Source: Pseudomonas sp. (GTDB lineage: Bacteria; Pseudomonadota; Gammaproteobacteria; Pseudomonadales; Pseudomonadaceae). Taken from it: 64,000 nucleotides of DNA. Shown here piece after piece: positions 1-10,284 of this stretch. Location of the stretch: the NCBI RefSeq assembly GCF_030683065.1, contig NZ_JAUXMX010000050.1, positions 1 to 64,000 of the forward strand. Direction: 5' to 3'. Each line of letters begins with the position of its first letter. The stretch's first letter is position 1. A program made the translations under genes and the position numbers. Under the pieces are notes generated by a model. It did not search any database, was not told where the DNA came from, and saw nothing but the letters and a program-made list of their open reading frames with translations.

Positions 1-404
1 GTAGGAGGGGCAATGCTGTTCACTTAAGCCAAGTGAGCAGCGTTTTTTGTAGCCCGGATGAAATCCGGGGGAAGTCTGGCGCTTGAAAATCGCTCCCGGA
101 TTGCATCCGGGCTACGGGTAGGGGCATGGCTACGACAGGCGCCCAGAGATGGCCGCTTAAGTGAACAGCATTGCGGTTGTGAGCGGCCTTGAGCCCATGC
201 GCCAATAATCGAAAAAGCTAACAACCACGCTCACACGGAATTATTGGCCGCGCCCATATGGCTGCTCATGACCGAGCGCAAACTGGCGTAATCCACACAG
301 TTGATGGCCACCGGCACGTAGCCGTTCTTGCCTAAACTTGCGCTTTTCTCGCCCCTGAGGGCTGGCAGATACTCGGGGCCGGCGTAGCATGGCGGCCAGA
401 GGGA
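1..404. repeat. Intergenic dispersed repeat element: REP-like pair inside an 18-bp inverted repeat
   Basis: There is no gene in this stretch. An inverted pair at 49-115 (GTAGCCCGGATGAAATCCGG ... CCGGATTGCATCCGGGCTAC) can fold into a hairpin. It lies between perfect 18-bp inverted arms at 11-28 and 156-173 (CAATGCTGTTCACTTAAG and its complement). The arm plus half of the pair reappears in the opposite orientation at about 8620-8678. The GTAGCCCGGATG/CATCCGGGCTAC motif also recurs near 10175 and 54272. This fits a non-coding REP/BIME or MITE-like element of Pseudomonas. I see nothing recognisable in 174-404 apart from the ribosome binding site of the next gene. Confidence 0.7.
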
Positions 405-410
405 GTGTTC

Positions 411-1286
411 ATGTCACAGCTCGATCAAAGTCAGGTCTTTCAGGCCATGGCCAGTTCGCCCAATTCCAGGCTATTGCACAGTGCCGAGCTGGGCGATGGC
501 CTGGCTGCGGCGCTGTGGAGCAATTGCCACGATACCCGCGACTACCAGGCGCCGAGCCACCACACCCTGTCCTGCTACCTGGCCGGCGGCACCGGCACCT
601 TTCGCCGCGAGCGCCCGGACAGCAAGGGCGCGCCGGACAAGTTATGCATCTTACCGGCCGGGCATCAGTCGGCCTGGGTGATCAATGGCGAGATCAACCT
701 GGCGCATTTGTATGTCAGTCAGGAGCAGTTCGCCCTCGGTGCGGTGCGCCTGCTCGACCGCGAACCGCGCGAGCTGCAACTGCGCGAGAGCACCTTCCTC
801 GATGATCCGCAGCAGGCCCAGCGCTTTCGCCAGCTGAGCCGCCTGAATTGGCTGGAGCCAGGCGAGCGCCTGCTGACCAGCAGCCTGGCCCACGCGCTGC
901 TCAACCATGCCCTGCTGTCCCAGGTGGGTCGGCGCGATGGCCTGCGTCTGACCGGCGGCCTGGCGCCAGCGCAGCGGCGGCGGTTGCGCGACTATATCGA
1001 TGTGCACCTGGCCGAACCGCTGACCCTGGGCCAATTGGCCGGGCTCTGCGCGTTGTCCGAGTACCACTTCGCGCGCATGTTCCACCTGAGCTTCGGCCTG
1101 CCGCCGCACCGTTATCTGCTCGCGCGCCGCCTCGAACGCGCCCAGCAGTTGCTGCACAGCAGCCACCTGCCCCTCGGTGAGATTGCCCTGGCCTGCGGCT
1201 TTGCCAGCGCCAGCCATTTCTGCAACCGCTTTCGCCAGGCCTTTGCCGCGACGCCCGGGCAGTACCGCATGGCGTTCGCCAGCTAA
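411..1286 (+). CDS. AraC family transcriptional regulator
   Basis: This is a DNA-binding regulator of 291 residues. The C-terminal 100 residues (about 190-290) form the AraC/XylS double helix-turn-helix, with the typical second-helix region GEIALACGFASASHFCNRFR followed by FAATPGQYR. The N-terminal part (1-180) is a cupin-like effector or dimerisation region with no recognisable ligand motif. I chose ATG 411 over GTG 405 because GAGGGAG sits at proper spacing before it. No divergent or downstream metabolic partner is visible: the next gene is a helicase about 180 nt away. The target is therefore unknown. Confidence 0.9.
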   Translation: MSQLDQSQVFQAMASSPNSRLLHSAELGDGLAAALWSNCHDTRDYQAPSHHTLSCYLAGGTGTFRRERPDSKGAPDKLCILPAGHQSAWVINGEINLAHLYVSQEQFALGAVRLLDREPRELQLRESTFLDDPQQAQRFRQLSRLNWLEPGERLLTSSLAHALLNHALLSQVGRRDGLRLTGGLAPAQRRRLRDYIDVHLAEPLTLGQLAGLCALSEYHFARMFHLSFGLPPHRYLLARRLERAQQLLHSSHLPLGEIALACGFASASHFCNRFRQAFAATPGQYRMAFAS

Positions 1287-1467
1287 GCAGCTGCCGTTTG
1301 CCCTGCCGCACCTGCGCGCGGCTTCCTCTGCGCTGCGCCTTGAATGGCTGGGGCCGTTAGATTACTCAATGGCCTGCTAATCCCTTGCCAGCTGTGCCAG
1401 AATCATCGGCTTTGCACTTACTCGGCACTGCCATGTCCAGACTCGCGCCCACCCCAGTTGCATTGCC

Positions 1468-4104
<2,637 letters not shown>

Positions 4105-4311
4105 ATCCGGTGATCCTCGACACGTCCTTTACCGGCGATCAAACCACCCGCCAGCATATGCCACTCAACCGAGACGTCGCGGTTGACCAAGCCTGCCTAA
4201 ACTGAGACCACGGCAATCTATCCCGGCGCGGGGATTGGATCGCCCGGCACGTCCGCCCCGTCGCATCTGGTGTTACTGCCATTGACACCACTACACGCAG
4301 AGACGTCCGCA

Positions 4312-5388
4312 ATGAGAAAAGTCATGACCTGCTATGCCGTTGCTGTTGCCCTGCTGCTGCTTGGTTTACTGATTGCTACGGCTGGTGGCTGGGGCGTGCT
4401 GGCCATCACGTTTGCCGGGCCGTCAAACGCCACGCTACGCAATTGCCTGGCTGGCGGATTTGCCATTGCCTCGCTGGCAGCGCTGGTTGCTCTGGGCTTT
4501 GGCCGCTGGCGCGGCCTTGCCCTGGTGGCCTACGTCATCCTGTTCGCCGGGCTGCTGGCCTGGTGGTGGCGCATCGAGCCGTCCAACCAGCGCAATTGGC
4601 AGACGGATGTGGCAGTGCTGCCCTACGCCACCATCGAAGGCGACCTGGTGACGATGCACAATATCCGCAACTTCGACTACCGCAGCGAAACCGACTACAC
4701 CCCGGCCTGGTACGACAAAACCTTCGACCTGCGCAAGCTGCACGGGGTGGATTTAATCACGTCCTACTGGATGGGCCCGGCCATCGCCCACGTATTTCTC
4801 AGCTTCGACTTTGGCGATGATGACCATTTGGCCATATCGATCGAGACACGCAAGGAGAAAGACGAAGCCTATTCGACGCTCAAGGGTTTCTTTCGCCAGT
4901 ACGAACTGTTCTACGTGGTCGCCGATGAGCGCGACGTCATTCGTCTGCGCACCAACTACCGGCGCAGCCCAGCGGAAGAGGTCTACCTCTATCCGCTGCA
5001 CGCCCCTATCGAACATGGCCGCCAGTTGTTCCTCGAGTACATACAGCGCATCAACACGCTGAAAGACCATCCCGCGTTCTACAACAGCCTGACTACCAAC
5101 TGCACCACTGGCATGTGGCTGCATTCGCGAGTCAACCCGCAACATTTGTCGTTCGACTGGAGAATAATTGCCAGCGGCTATGTACCACAGCTTCTCTATC
5201 GGCACGGCTTGATCAACAGCGCCGGCTTGCCGTTCGCCGAGGTTCGCCGCCAGGCGCATATCAACGCTCGGGCGCAGGCCGCGGACGATGCCGTGGATTT
5301 CTCCAGGCTCATCCGCACGGATAACCCCGCGCAGCCCGTCGAACCGGCCGCTCAGCCGGCCGAAGATCCTGGCACTCGCAGCGAATAA
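4312..5388 (+). CDS. DUF4105 (Lnb N-terminal periplasmic domain) membrane protein
   Basis: This 358-residue protein has three predicted N-terminal membrane helices (about 5-27, 40-62 and 65-85). They are followed by a soluble domain (about 115-300) matching the DUF4105 pattern: NFDYRSETDYTPAWYDKTFD, then SYWMGPAIAHVFLSFDF, a TRKEKDE segment and an NCTT motif around residue 263. The family is related to the N-terminal domain of lacto-N-biosidase maturation-type proteins and is predicted to be a periplasmic papain-like enzyme. The substrate is unknown. I chose ATG 4312 rather than the longer GTG 4270 frame because the extension is not signal-like. Confidence 0.85.
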   Translation: MRKVMTCYAVAVALLLLGLLIATAGGWGVLAITFAGPSNATLRNCLAGGFAIASLAALVALGFGRWRGLALVAYVILFAGLLAWWWRIEPSNQRNWQTDVAVLPYATIEGDLVTMHNIRNFDYRSETDYTPAWYDKTFDLRKLHGVDLITSYWMGPAIAHVFLSFDFGDDDHLAISIETRKEKDEAYSTLKGFFRQYELFYVVADERDVIRLRTNYRRSPAEEVYLYPLHAPIEHGRQLFLEYIQRINTLKDHPAFYNSLTTNCTTGMWLHSRVNPQHLSFDWRIIASGYVPQLLYRHGLINSAGLPFAEVRRQAHINARAQAADDAVDFSRLIRTDNPAQPVEPAAQPAEDPGTRSE

Positions 5389-5450
5389 GCCGCGAAGCTT
5401 TGCCTGCCGCCCAGCATGGGACTGCATTCACCCCAGCCGAGGCAGCCCCT

Positions 5451-5960
5451 TTAGTCGTCGCTCTGCTCATCGTCTTTTTCCGACGCATCATCGGCCAGAT
5501 TGCGACTCTTGCGTGGGCCGTTGCTCTGCACCGAAGGGAAGCGCGAGGAGGCATAACGCACCACCAGAATCGCCAAGGCCAGTAACAGGATCGCCGCGGA
5601 CACCATCACCACACCCCAGCCTGGCGTGTGGTTGTGCGAAATATCGGAAATCATCAGGCGGGTCAGCGCGGTAATCGCCACATAGATCATGAAGCGGATC
5701 GGCATGTGGTTGGTCTTGAAATAGATCCCCACCATCGCTGCCAGTTCCAGGTAGATGAACAGCAGCAGAATGTCATCAATATCGATCTGGCCCTTTTCCA
5801 GCATGCCCAGAAAGGCCATCACCGCCGCCCACGCAGTGACCGCACCAATGGCAAACAGCGCAAGATAGTGGAAGACCTCCATCAACAGATTGCCCAGCGA
5901 CTCCGCCAGCCCATGCATGCTCTCGCGCGTGCGCTCAGCCCAATTGCGTCTCACTATCAA
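5451..5960 (-). CDS. psiE: Phosphate-starvation-inducible PsiE family protein
   Basis: This is a 169-residue integral membrane protein of the PsiE family. Four hydrophobic helices are visible (about 24-52, 60-80, 84-105 and 113-135), with the family segment YLELAAMVGIYFKTNHMPIR in the middle. The tail is highly charged and acidic. Family members are induced by phosphate limitation in E. coli, but their biochemical role is unknown. AAGGAGATTTG lies just before the ATG. It converges with the DUF4105 gene and has no obvious operon partner. Confidence 0.85.
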   Translation of the reverse strand: MIVRRNWAERTRESMHGLAESLGNLLMEVFHYLALFAIGAVTAWAAVMAFLGMLEKGQIDIDDILLLFIYLELAAMVGIYFKTNHMPIRFMIYVAITALTRLMISDISHNHTPGWGVVMVSAAILLLALAILVVRYASSRFPSVQSNGPRKSRNLADDASEKDDEQSDD

Positions 5961-6230
5961 ATCTCCTTAGAACACGATACGGCGATAAGCCATCGCCACG
6001 ATGACTGCTAGGTTATGCAGGAACAAGACCAACGCCAAAGAGATGACGCCCGCCAGGCAAAAGACACCTACCCAGGCGCACCAGGGCTGGATACGCAGCG
6101 TTCATCACGCTCAACGGCGCCCCCTCAAGCAGCACATCTGCTTGGCGCAGTCTGTAATACGATGATTTTCCAGCGACGCAGCACAGTTGTCGCTGTTCAA
6201 ATGCGCTAGAGTTCTTTATGCTCACAACCA

Positions 6231-6246
6231 CTGTATAAATAAACAG
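6231..6246 (+). promoter_or_regulatory. LexA (SOS) box upstream of yebG
   Basis: The sequence CTGTATAAATAAACAG matches the gammaproteobacterial LexA operator CTG-N10-CAG with an A/T-rich core. It lies 40 nt before the yebG start codon and overlaps a TATAAA element that could be the -10. This places yebG under SOS control, as known for the E. coli gene. Confidence 0.85.
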
Positions 6247-6286
6247 TTTCCTGCAACTTATCAGCGTGAAGGCGTAGAGGTGATGA

Positions 6287-6547
6287 ATGGCCGTCGAAGT
6301 GGTGTACCGCAGCAGCCGGGATCTGGAGCGTTTATTTATGGATAAAGCCGAAGCCGACCGTCATGACAAAATGCTCGAACTGGCCGAACTGCTCACCGAC
6401 GTACTGCAAAAGGCCGTGCCTTCGCTGAACGAGCAACAAGGCGAAGAGCTGGGCATCTTCATGGCCAAAAACCGCGAGATCTTCGCCAAGGCCTTCAAAA
6501 ACCAGCCAGATGCACTCAGCGAGCTGGACCAAGCCACAGCCGAATAA
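6287..6547 (+). CDS. yebG: YebG family DNA damage-inducible protein
   Basis: This 86-residue protein resembles E. coli YebG: it begins MAVEVVYRSSRD, then has the conserved DKAEADRHDKMLELAELL segment and a short helical C-terminus. YebG is a small SOS-induced protein whose molecular role remains poorly defined. The upstream LexA box supports the assignment. A decayed second copy of its 5' part lies at about 8354-8425. GAGGTG precedes the ATG. Confidence 0.9.
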   Translation: MAVEVVYRSSRDLERLFMDKAEADRHDKMLELAELLTDVLQKAVPSLNEQQGEELGIFMAKNREIFAKAFKNQPDALSELDQATAE

Positions 6548-6684
6548 CCACGCCCCTTGTAGGCGCGTGGGGACGCCTGACCCCATGCCCGCGAAGCTTT
6601 TATTGGCACGCTTCGCGAACATGGAGCTAGGCGCCCGCTTGCTCATCAACTAATAGATAACTCTTTTTTTTATATAGAAATCAG

Positions 6685-7120
6685 ATCAGCTGCAGGAGCC
6701 AACTTGCTAGCGGTAATCGCCCGGTAGGCATCGATGGCTCGCGCAATGGCCTACACATAATTCGACAGCCCCCACTCATGTGGCAGGCATCGGGAGTGCG
6801 CCAGCTCAACACGAACACCTGCAGGTCGTTCTTCAGTGCGTACTGGAAAAGCTCGAATAACGGGTGGCGCAACACCACCGAACCTGGGGTGACGGCCAGA
6901 TTACGCCCCACCTCGAAGACCTGCTTGCTCACCTGGCTGGACATGCCGCCGTTGTGCAGCATGCCGTCGACCAAATGGGCGACGTCTTTGAGCACACTGA
7001 CACCGCCTAAGCTGAACAGCTCCTTGAGCGCCAGCGGATTGAGCAGGCCAGAGCATCGCCAAACTGGCCCATGACAAAACGCACGCGGGCCTTCTCATCA
7101 GCTGGCAATGCGCTGCGTAG
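6685..7120 (-). pseudogene. Relic of a class II (medium-chain-length) PHA synthase gene, phaC-like
   Basis: Reading leftward, three frames together reproduce the N-terminal third of PhaC2-type synthases. They show a DEKARVRFVMGQFGDALA segment, then LLNPLALKELFSLGG and HNGGMSSQVSKQVFEVGRNL, then FELFQYALKNDLQVFVLSWR, then EWGLSNYV. At least four lesions are visible. A frameshift lies between DALA and LLNP near 7060. About 35 codons are missing where FQY joins ALKND near 6842. A frameshift lies at DACH/EWGLS near 6780. An in-frame TAG lies at 6751-6753. The catalytic two thirds are absent. The relic starts where phaG ends. It is a comparison from memory of the family, but the motif order is convincing. 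Confidence 0.82.
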
Positions 7121-8003
7121 CCCTGCGATCAACAAACGGATAACAGTGCTCATTGCGTGGGTACGCGGATGTTGCCATAGCTGGCTGGAGGAACCCGAGC
7201 AAGGCTTGGCGGGTGTCGCTCCAGGCAGTCTTGTGCTCCATATCGAGAAAGTGCCCGGCAGTGCCGATGGTGCGGAACTGGCACTGGCGGGCGTGGCCGG
7301 CAAACAGACGGGCGTCGGCTACCGTGGTGTATTCGTCCCGCTCGCCATTGACGAATAACAGCGGGATATCAATGGCTTCAGCGCACGCCAGGTAGCCCTG
7401 GATATCCTGGGTCAGCACCTCGCGGACATGGCAATACATCTGCAGGTATTCGTGGTCGGCCAGACTACTGATATGCCGCTGGTTGAAGCGCTTGAATAGC
7501 GGCGGCAAGTGCTTGCCGATGGTGTCGTTGATCAGGCGTCCAACGTTGTCGCCGTCGTGAGCCAGGAGCACGCCCAGTGCACGTTCCAGATAATCGCGCA
7601 TTGGCTGGTTGAGCCGCGCGGCGAAAGAGCTGATCACGGCCTTCTCGATCCGCCACGGCCGCTGGGCCAAGGCCAGCATCGCGGCTGCGCCACCCCAGGA
7701 GAAGGACATCAGGTGGTTGACGCGGAAATGCTCGATCAACTCCAGGAGGATCTCGGCTTCGTCTTCCTTACGGATCGGTTGCTCGTGACGGTTATGTACT
7801 TTCGACTGGCCGGCATAGGGTTGGTCGTAGAGCACCACGTTGAAACGTGGCTGCAGGAAACGCAGCGTCTGGGCAAAGAATGCGGTGGTTGCCAGCGAGC
7901 CGTTGACCAGAATAATGGTCTTGTTGGCGGCGGGGTTGCGGTAGTGCTGCGTGTGGATTTTGTACTTCCCGTGAGTCTCGACGATGGCAGTTTCCGGCCT
8001 CAT
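7098..8003 (-). CDS. phaG: PhaG, (R)-3-hydroxyacyl-ACP:CoA transacylase / 3-hydroxyacyl-ACP thioesterase
   Basis: This 301-residue alpha/beta hydrolase closely follows P. putida PhaG: MRPETAIVETHGKYKIHTQHYR, IILVNGSLATTAFFAQT, MSFSWGGAA (nucleophile elbow near residue 102), DTIGKHLPPLFKRFN, NGERDEYT and AGHFLDMEHKTA. PhaG diverts 3-hydroxyacyl groups from fatty-acid synthesis toward medium-chain polyhydroxyalkanoate. The related RhlA makes rhamnolipid precursors, but this sequence is nearer PhaG. ATG 8003 has AGGA at good spacing; the longer frame to 8123 is not needed. The last 25 residues differ from what I expect and run into the phaC relic, so the C-terminus may have been altered by rearrangement. 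Confidence 0.88.
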   Translation of the reverse strand: MRPETAIVETHGKYKIHTQHYRNPAANKTIILVNGSLATTAFFAQTLRFLQPRFNVVLYDQPYAGQSKVHNRHEQPIRKEDEAEILLELIEHFRVNHLMSFSWGGAAAMLALAQRPWRIEKAVISSFAARLNQPMRDYLERALGVLLAHDGDNVGRLINDTIGKHLPPLFKRFNQRHISSLADHEYLQMYCHVREVLTQDIQGYLACAEAIDIPLLFVNGERDEYTTVADARLFAGHARQCQFRTIGTAGHFLDMEHKTAWSDTRQALLGFLQPAMATSAYPRNEHCYPFVDRRATQRIAS

Positions 8004-8690
8004 ATCGTTATCCTCTTTGCACAAATTGGACGCTGCAGACAGTCTGTGCGCTGCTGGCAGGGCCATAGCGTGGGCAATAAGATGCCTAGACCCGAAACTT
8101 GAGCAAGTTCGAGGTGGCCCCATAAATGAATTGTTTACGTTACGTACTTGCAGTGGCTTATCGGATCAAGTCCGCATACCACGAGTGAGGGTCCATCCAC
8201 TTCAACCAACGCGCACTACACCGCACAGACTGACAACGCGGGCGCCTTGGAGGCTCGACGTGACTTATTAGTCACCCGTCAACTAGGAGTAAAAATTTAA
8301 TCAGGCACCCCACAGCTAAGCAATACCCCTTTCGGCTAATTCCGACGAGCGCCAGTGCCGCCGAGCTGGGATCTGCAGCGTTTATTTATGGATAAAACCG
8401 AAGCCGAGCGCACCGTCGAGATCCTCGAACAGACGCTGCAGCCGGCAGGGCCGCAAAGCTGTGCACTTGATGGCATAAGCCAGGCACCGCGCGCGTAGAT
8501 CCTATGTTCATATGCAAGGTCTGCGGAATCAGGGTGGATGACGCTCTATCCATCCACCCATAGCGATGATGGATCCCGGGTGCAATCCGGGAGGGCTGTT
8601 CAGCGGCCAGATTTCCCCGGATTGCATCCAGGCTACAAAAAATGCTGCTCACCTGGCTTATGTGACCGCATTGCGGCAGGGTCGAGCCGT
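8004..8690. repeat. Gene-free stretch with yebG relic and a degenerate REP-like pair
   Basis: The 690-base gap holds no intact gene. From 8570 to 8636 there is a degenerate inverted pair (GATCCCGGGTGCAATCCGGG ... CCGGATTGCATCCAGGCTAC). It is followed at 8637-8678 by a sequence matching the reverse complement of the element at the window start (AATGCTGCTCAC...GCATTG). The yebG relic lies at 8354-8425. I see nothing recognisable in 8004-8353. Confidence 0.65.
8354..8425 (+). pseudogene. Truncated relic of a second yebG copy
   Basis: Bases 8369-8410 align with 6319-6360 inside yebG with only about three differences. They encode DLQRLFMDKTEAER where yebG has DLERLFMDKAEADR. Upstream similarity fades around 8354. 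Downstream similarity disappears after about 8425. No start codon or rest of the gene is present. It lies 2.05 kb from the intact gene in the same orientation, with phaG and the phaC relic between. Confidence 0.75.
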
Positions 8691-9800
8691 TCAACCCTCG
8701 GCCTGCTCCAGCGCCTGCACCAACGCTTTAAGAAACCGCGCGGCCTCACCGCCGGTGACTGCGCGGTGATCGAAGGTCAGCGACAGCGGCAAAATCGGGT
8801 GCACCACTACCTTGCCATCGCGTGCCACCGGCTCGTCACGGATACCGCCAGCGCCGATGATCGCCACCTGCGGCGGCATCACCACCGGGTTGGCGTAACG
8901 GCCGAACAGGGTGCCAAAATTGGACAGGGTGATGGTCGCACCCATCATTTCCTGGGGCGGAATCGAGCGCGCCTTGACGTCGGCACGCAGGCGCGCGACC
9001 CCGTCTTTCAAGTCATCGGCGGTGCGTGCGCCGACATTGCGCAACACCGGCACGAACAGGCCGTCCGTAGTATCCACCGCGATGCCCAGATCGAGCTGCG
9101 CGTGGGGCTTGAGCGACAGGCTCTTGCCGTCGAACCAACTGTTCAGTAACGGCTCCACCCCGCAGGCGGCGGCGATCGCCTGGGCGATGCGTACCAGTGG
9201 ATCGCGCGCCTGCGACCAACGATGCAGATCGGCGTCGCCGACAATGAACACCGGCACCACCTCGGCATGCGCACGCGCCATGTTGATCGCCATGCTGCGC
9301 CGTACCCCGCGCAGCTTGTCGCCACCGAACTTGTCGCGGGCCGACTGGGTCGCGGCTTCGACATCGCCACGGGTGATCAGGCCAGCAGCTCCAGAGCCGC
9401 TCAGGCCGCTCAGCTCGACGCCTAATTGACGGGCCAGCTGGCGCACCGCCGGGGTCGCGCGCGGCGCCAGGTGCTCGCGGGTCGACGGCGCGGCACCGAC
9501 GAAGAAGCTGTCGGCCTGGGCCTCGCCACCGCCTTCCAGGCGACCAACCACGGTGCCGGCATCGGCCTCGCCCTCGTAGGCCAGCAGCGGCTCGCCGACA
9601 TGCAGGATGTCGCCCTCGGCACCGAAGGTCTTGGCCACCACGCCGTCGTAGGGCGCGGGAATTTCGACGATGGCCTTAGCGGTTTCCACCGAGACCAGCA
9701 GTTGGTCGACCTTGACCTCATCACCGGCCTTGACGTGCCACTCGACGATTTCGGCCTCCTGCAGGCCTTCGCCCAGGTCGGGCAGTTTGAAATATTTCAT
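8691..9800 (-). CDS. 2-oxoacid dehydrogenase E2 component (dihydrolipoamide acyltransferase)
   Basis: This 369-residue E2 subunit has one N-terminal lipoyl domain (about 1-80; lipoyl lysine in VETAKAIVEI). Next is a peripheral-subunit-binding domain (about 118-155; ATPAVRQLARQLGVEL). The C-terminal catalytic acyltransferase domain ends in SLTFDHRAVTGGEAARFL, whose histidine is the active-site base. It transfers the acyl group from E1 to CoA. It belongs with the E1 genes upstream, about 480 nt away across a duplicated, repeat-rich gap. The single lipoyl domain and the neighbouring leucine dehydrogenase favour a branched-chain or mixed 2-oxoacid substrate over classical pyruvate. GGGAGAGACC precedes ATG 9800. 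Confidence 0.9.
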   Translation of the reverse strand: MKYFKLPDLGEGLQEAEIVEWHVKAGDEVKVDQLLVSVETAKAIVEIPAPYDGVVAKTFGAEGDILHVGEPLLAYEGEADAGTVVGRLEGGGEAQADSFFVGAAPSTREHLAPRATPAVRQLARQLGVELSGLSGSGAAGLITRGDVEAATQSARDKFGGDKLRGVRRSMAINMARAHAEVVPVFIVGDADLHRWSQARDPLVRIAQAIAAACGVEPLLNSWFDGKSLSLKPHAQLDLGIAVDTTDGLFVPVLRNVGARTADDLKDGVARLRADVKARSIPPQEMMGATITLSNFGTLFGRYANPVVMPPQVAIIGAGGIRDEPVARDGKVVVHPILPLSLTFDHRAVTGGEAARFLKALVQALEQAEG

Positions 9801-9903
9801 GGTCTCTCCCGGTTCCAGTGCTCTTGGTGGGAGCGGACTTGTCCGCGATAAAGTCATCAGCTATACAAGCGTTCGCGGCCAAGGCCCCTCCTACAAAAAC
9901 CGC
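9748..9903. repeat. Direct duplication, copy 1 (start of the E2 gene plus upstream repeat)
   Basis: This 156-base segment holds the first 18 codons of the E2 gene, its ribosome binding site and an upstream GTGGGAGCGGACTTGTCCGCG-type palindromic repeat. It is repeated at 9976-10131 with about four mismatches, offset by 228 bases. Confidence 0.9.
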
Positions 9904-9975
9904 GCAGGGTCGGCCAAGCGGCGATTCGCTTCAGCCCACGATTCAGATACTCATCGGTGGTGGCTAAACGCAATA

Positions 9976-10131
9976 ATTTCGGCCTCCTGCAGGCCTTCGC
10001 CCAGGTCGGGCAGTTTGAAATATTTCATGGTCTCTCCCGGTTCCAGTGCTCTTGGTGGGAGCGGACTTGTCCGCGATAAAGTCATCAGCCATGCAAGCGT
10101 TCGCGGCCAAGGCCCCTCCCACAAAAGCCGC
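9976..10131 (-). pseudogene. Direct duplication, copy 2: truncated relic of the E2 gene 5' end
   Basis: This is the second copy of the 156-base segment. It still has GGGAGAGACC and an ATG at 10028, and would encode MKYFKLPDLGEGLQEAEI. It then diverges into an unrelated tail and stops after about 25 codons. It sits between the E1beta stop and the true E2 start, so the operon transcript carries two E2 translation starts in series. Confidence 0.88.
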
Positions 10132-10284
10132 CCGACCCACCCTAGATTCTGCATACCTTCACTTGCTCAGCCCTGTAGCCCAATGAAATCCGGGACCGGG
10201 CCGCTAACAACTCCCCGGATTGCATCCGGGCTACAACATGTGCGTACCCCGTAGGGTGCGCCGTGCGCACCATTGCCCCAGGCA
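10132..10284. repeat. REP-like inverted pair between E1beta and E2
   Basis: At 10175-10234 the dispersed motif recurs (GTAGCCCAATGAAATCCGGG ... CCGGATTGCATCCGGGCTAC). It is followed at 10250-10272 by a GTAGGGTGCGCCGTGCGCACC-type palindrome. Both are short repeats seen elsewhere in this window. They could form hairpins in the operon transcript. Confidence 0.7.

Noticed and set aside
6550..6640. GC-rich palindromic bits after yebG as a terminator
   Set aside because: The stem is imperfect and no T-run follows at the right place.
8004..8353. Possible coding remnant between phaG and the yebG relic
   Set aside because: All frames are short or lack any recognisable motif.
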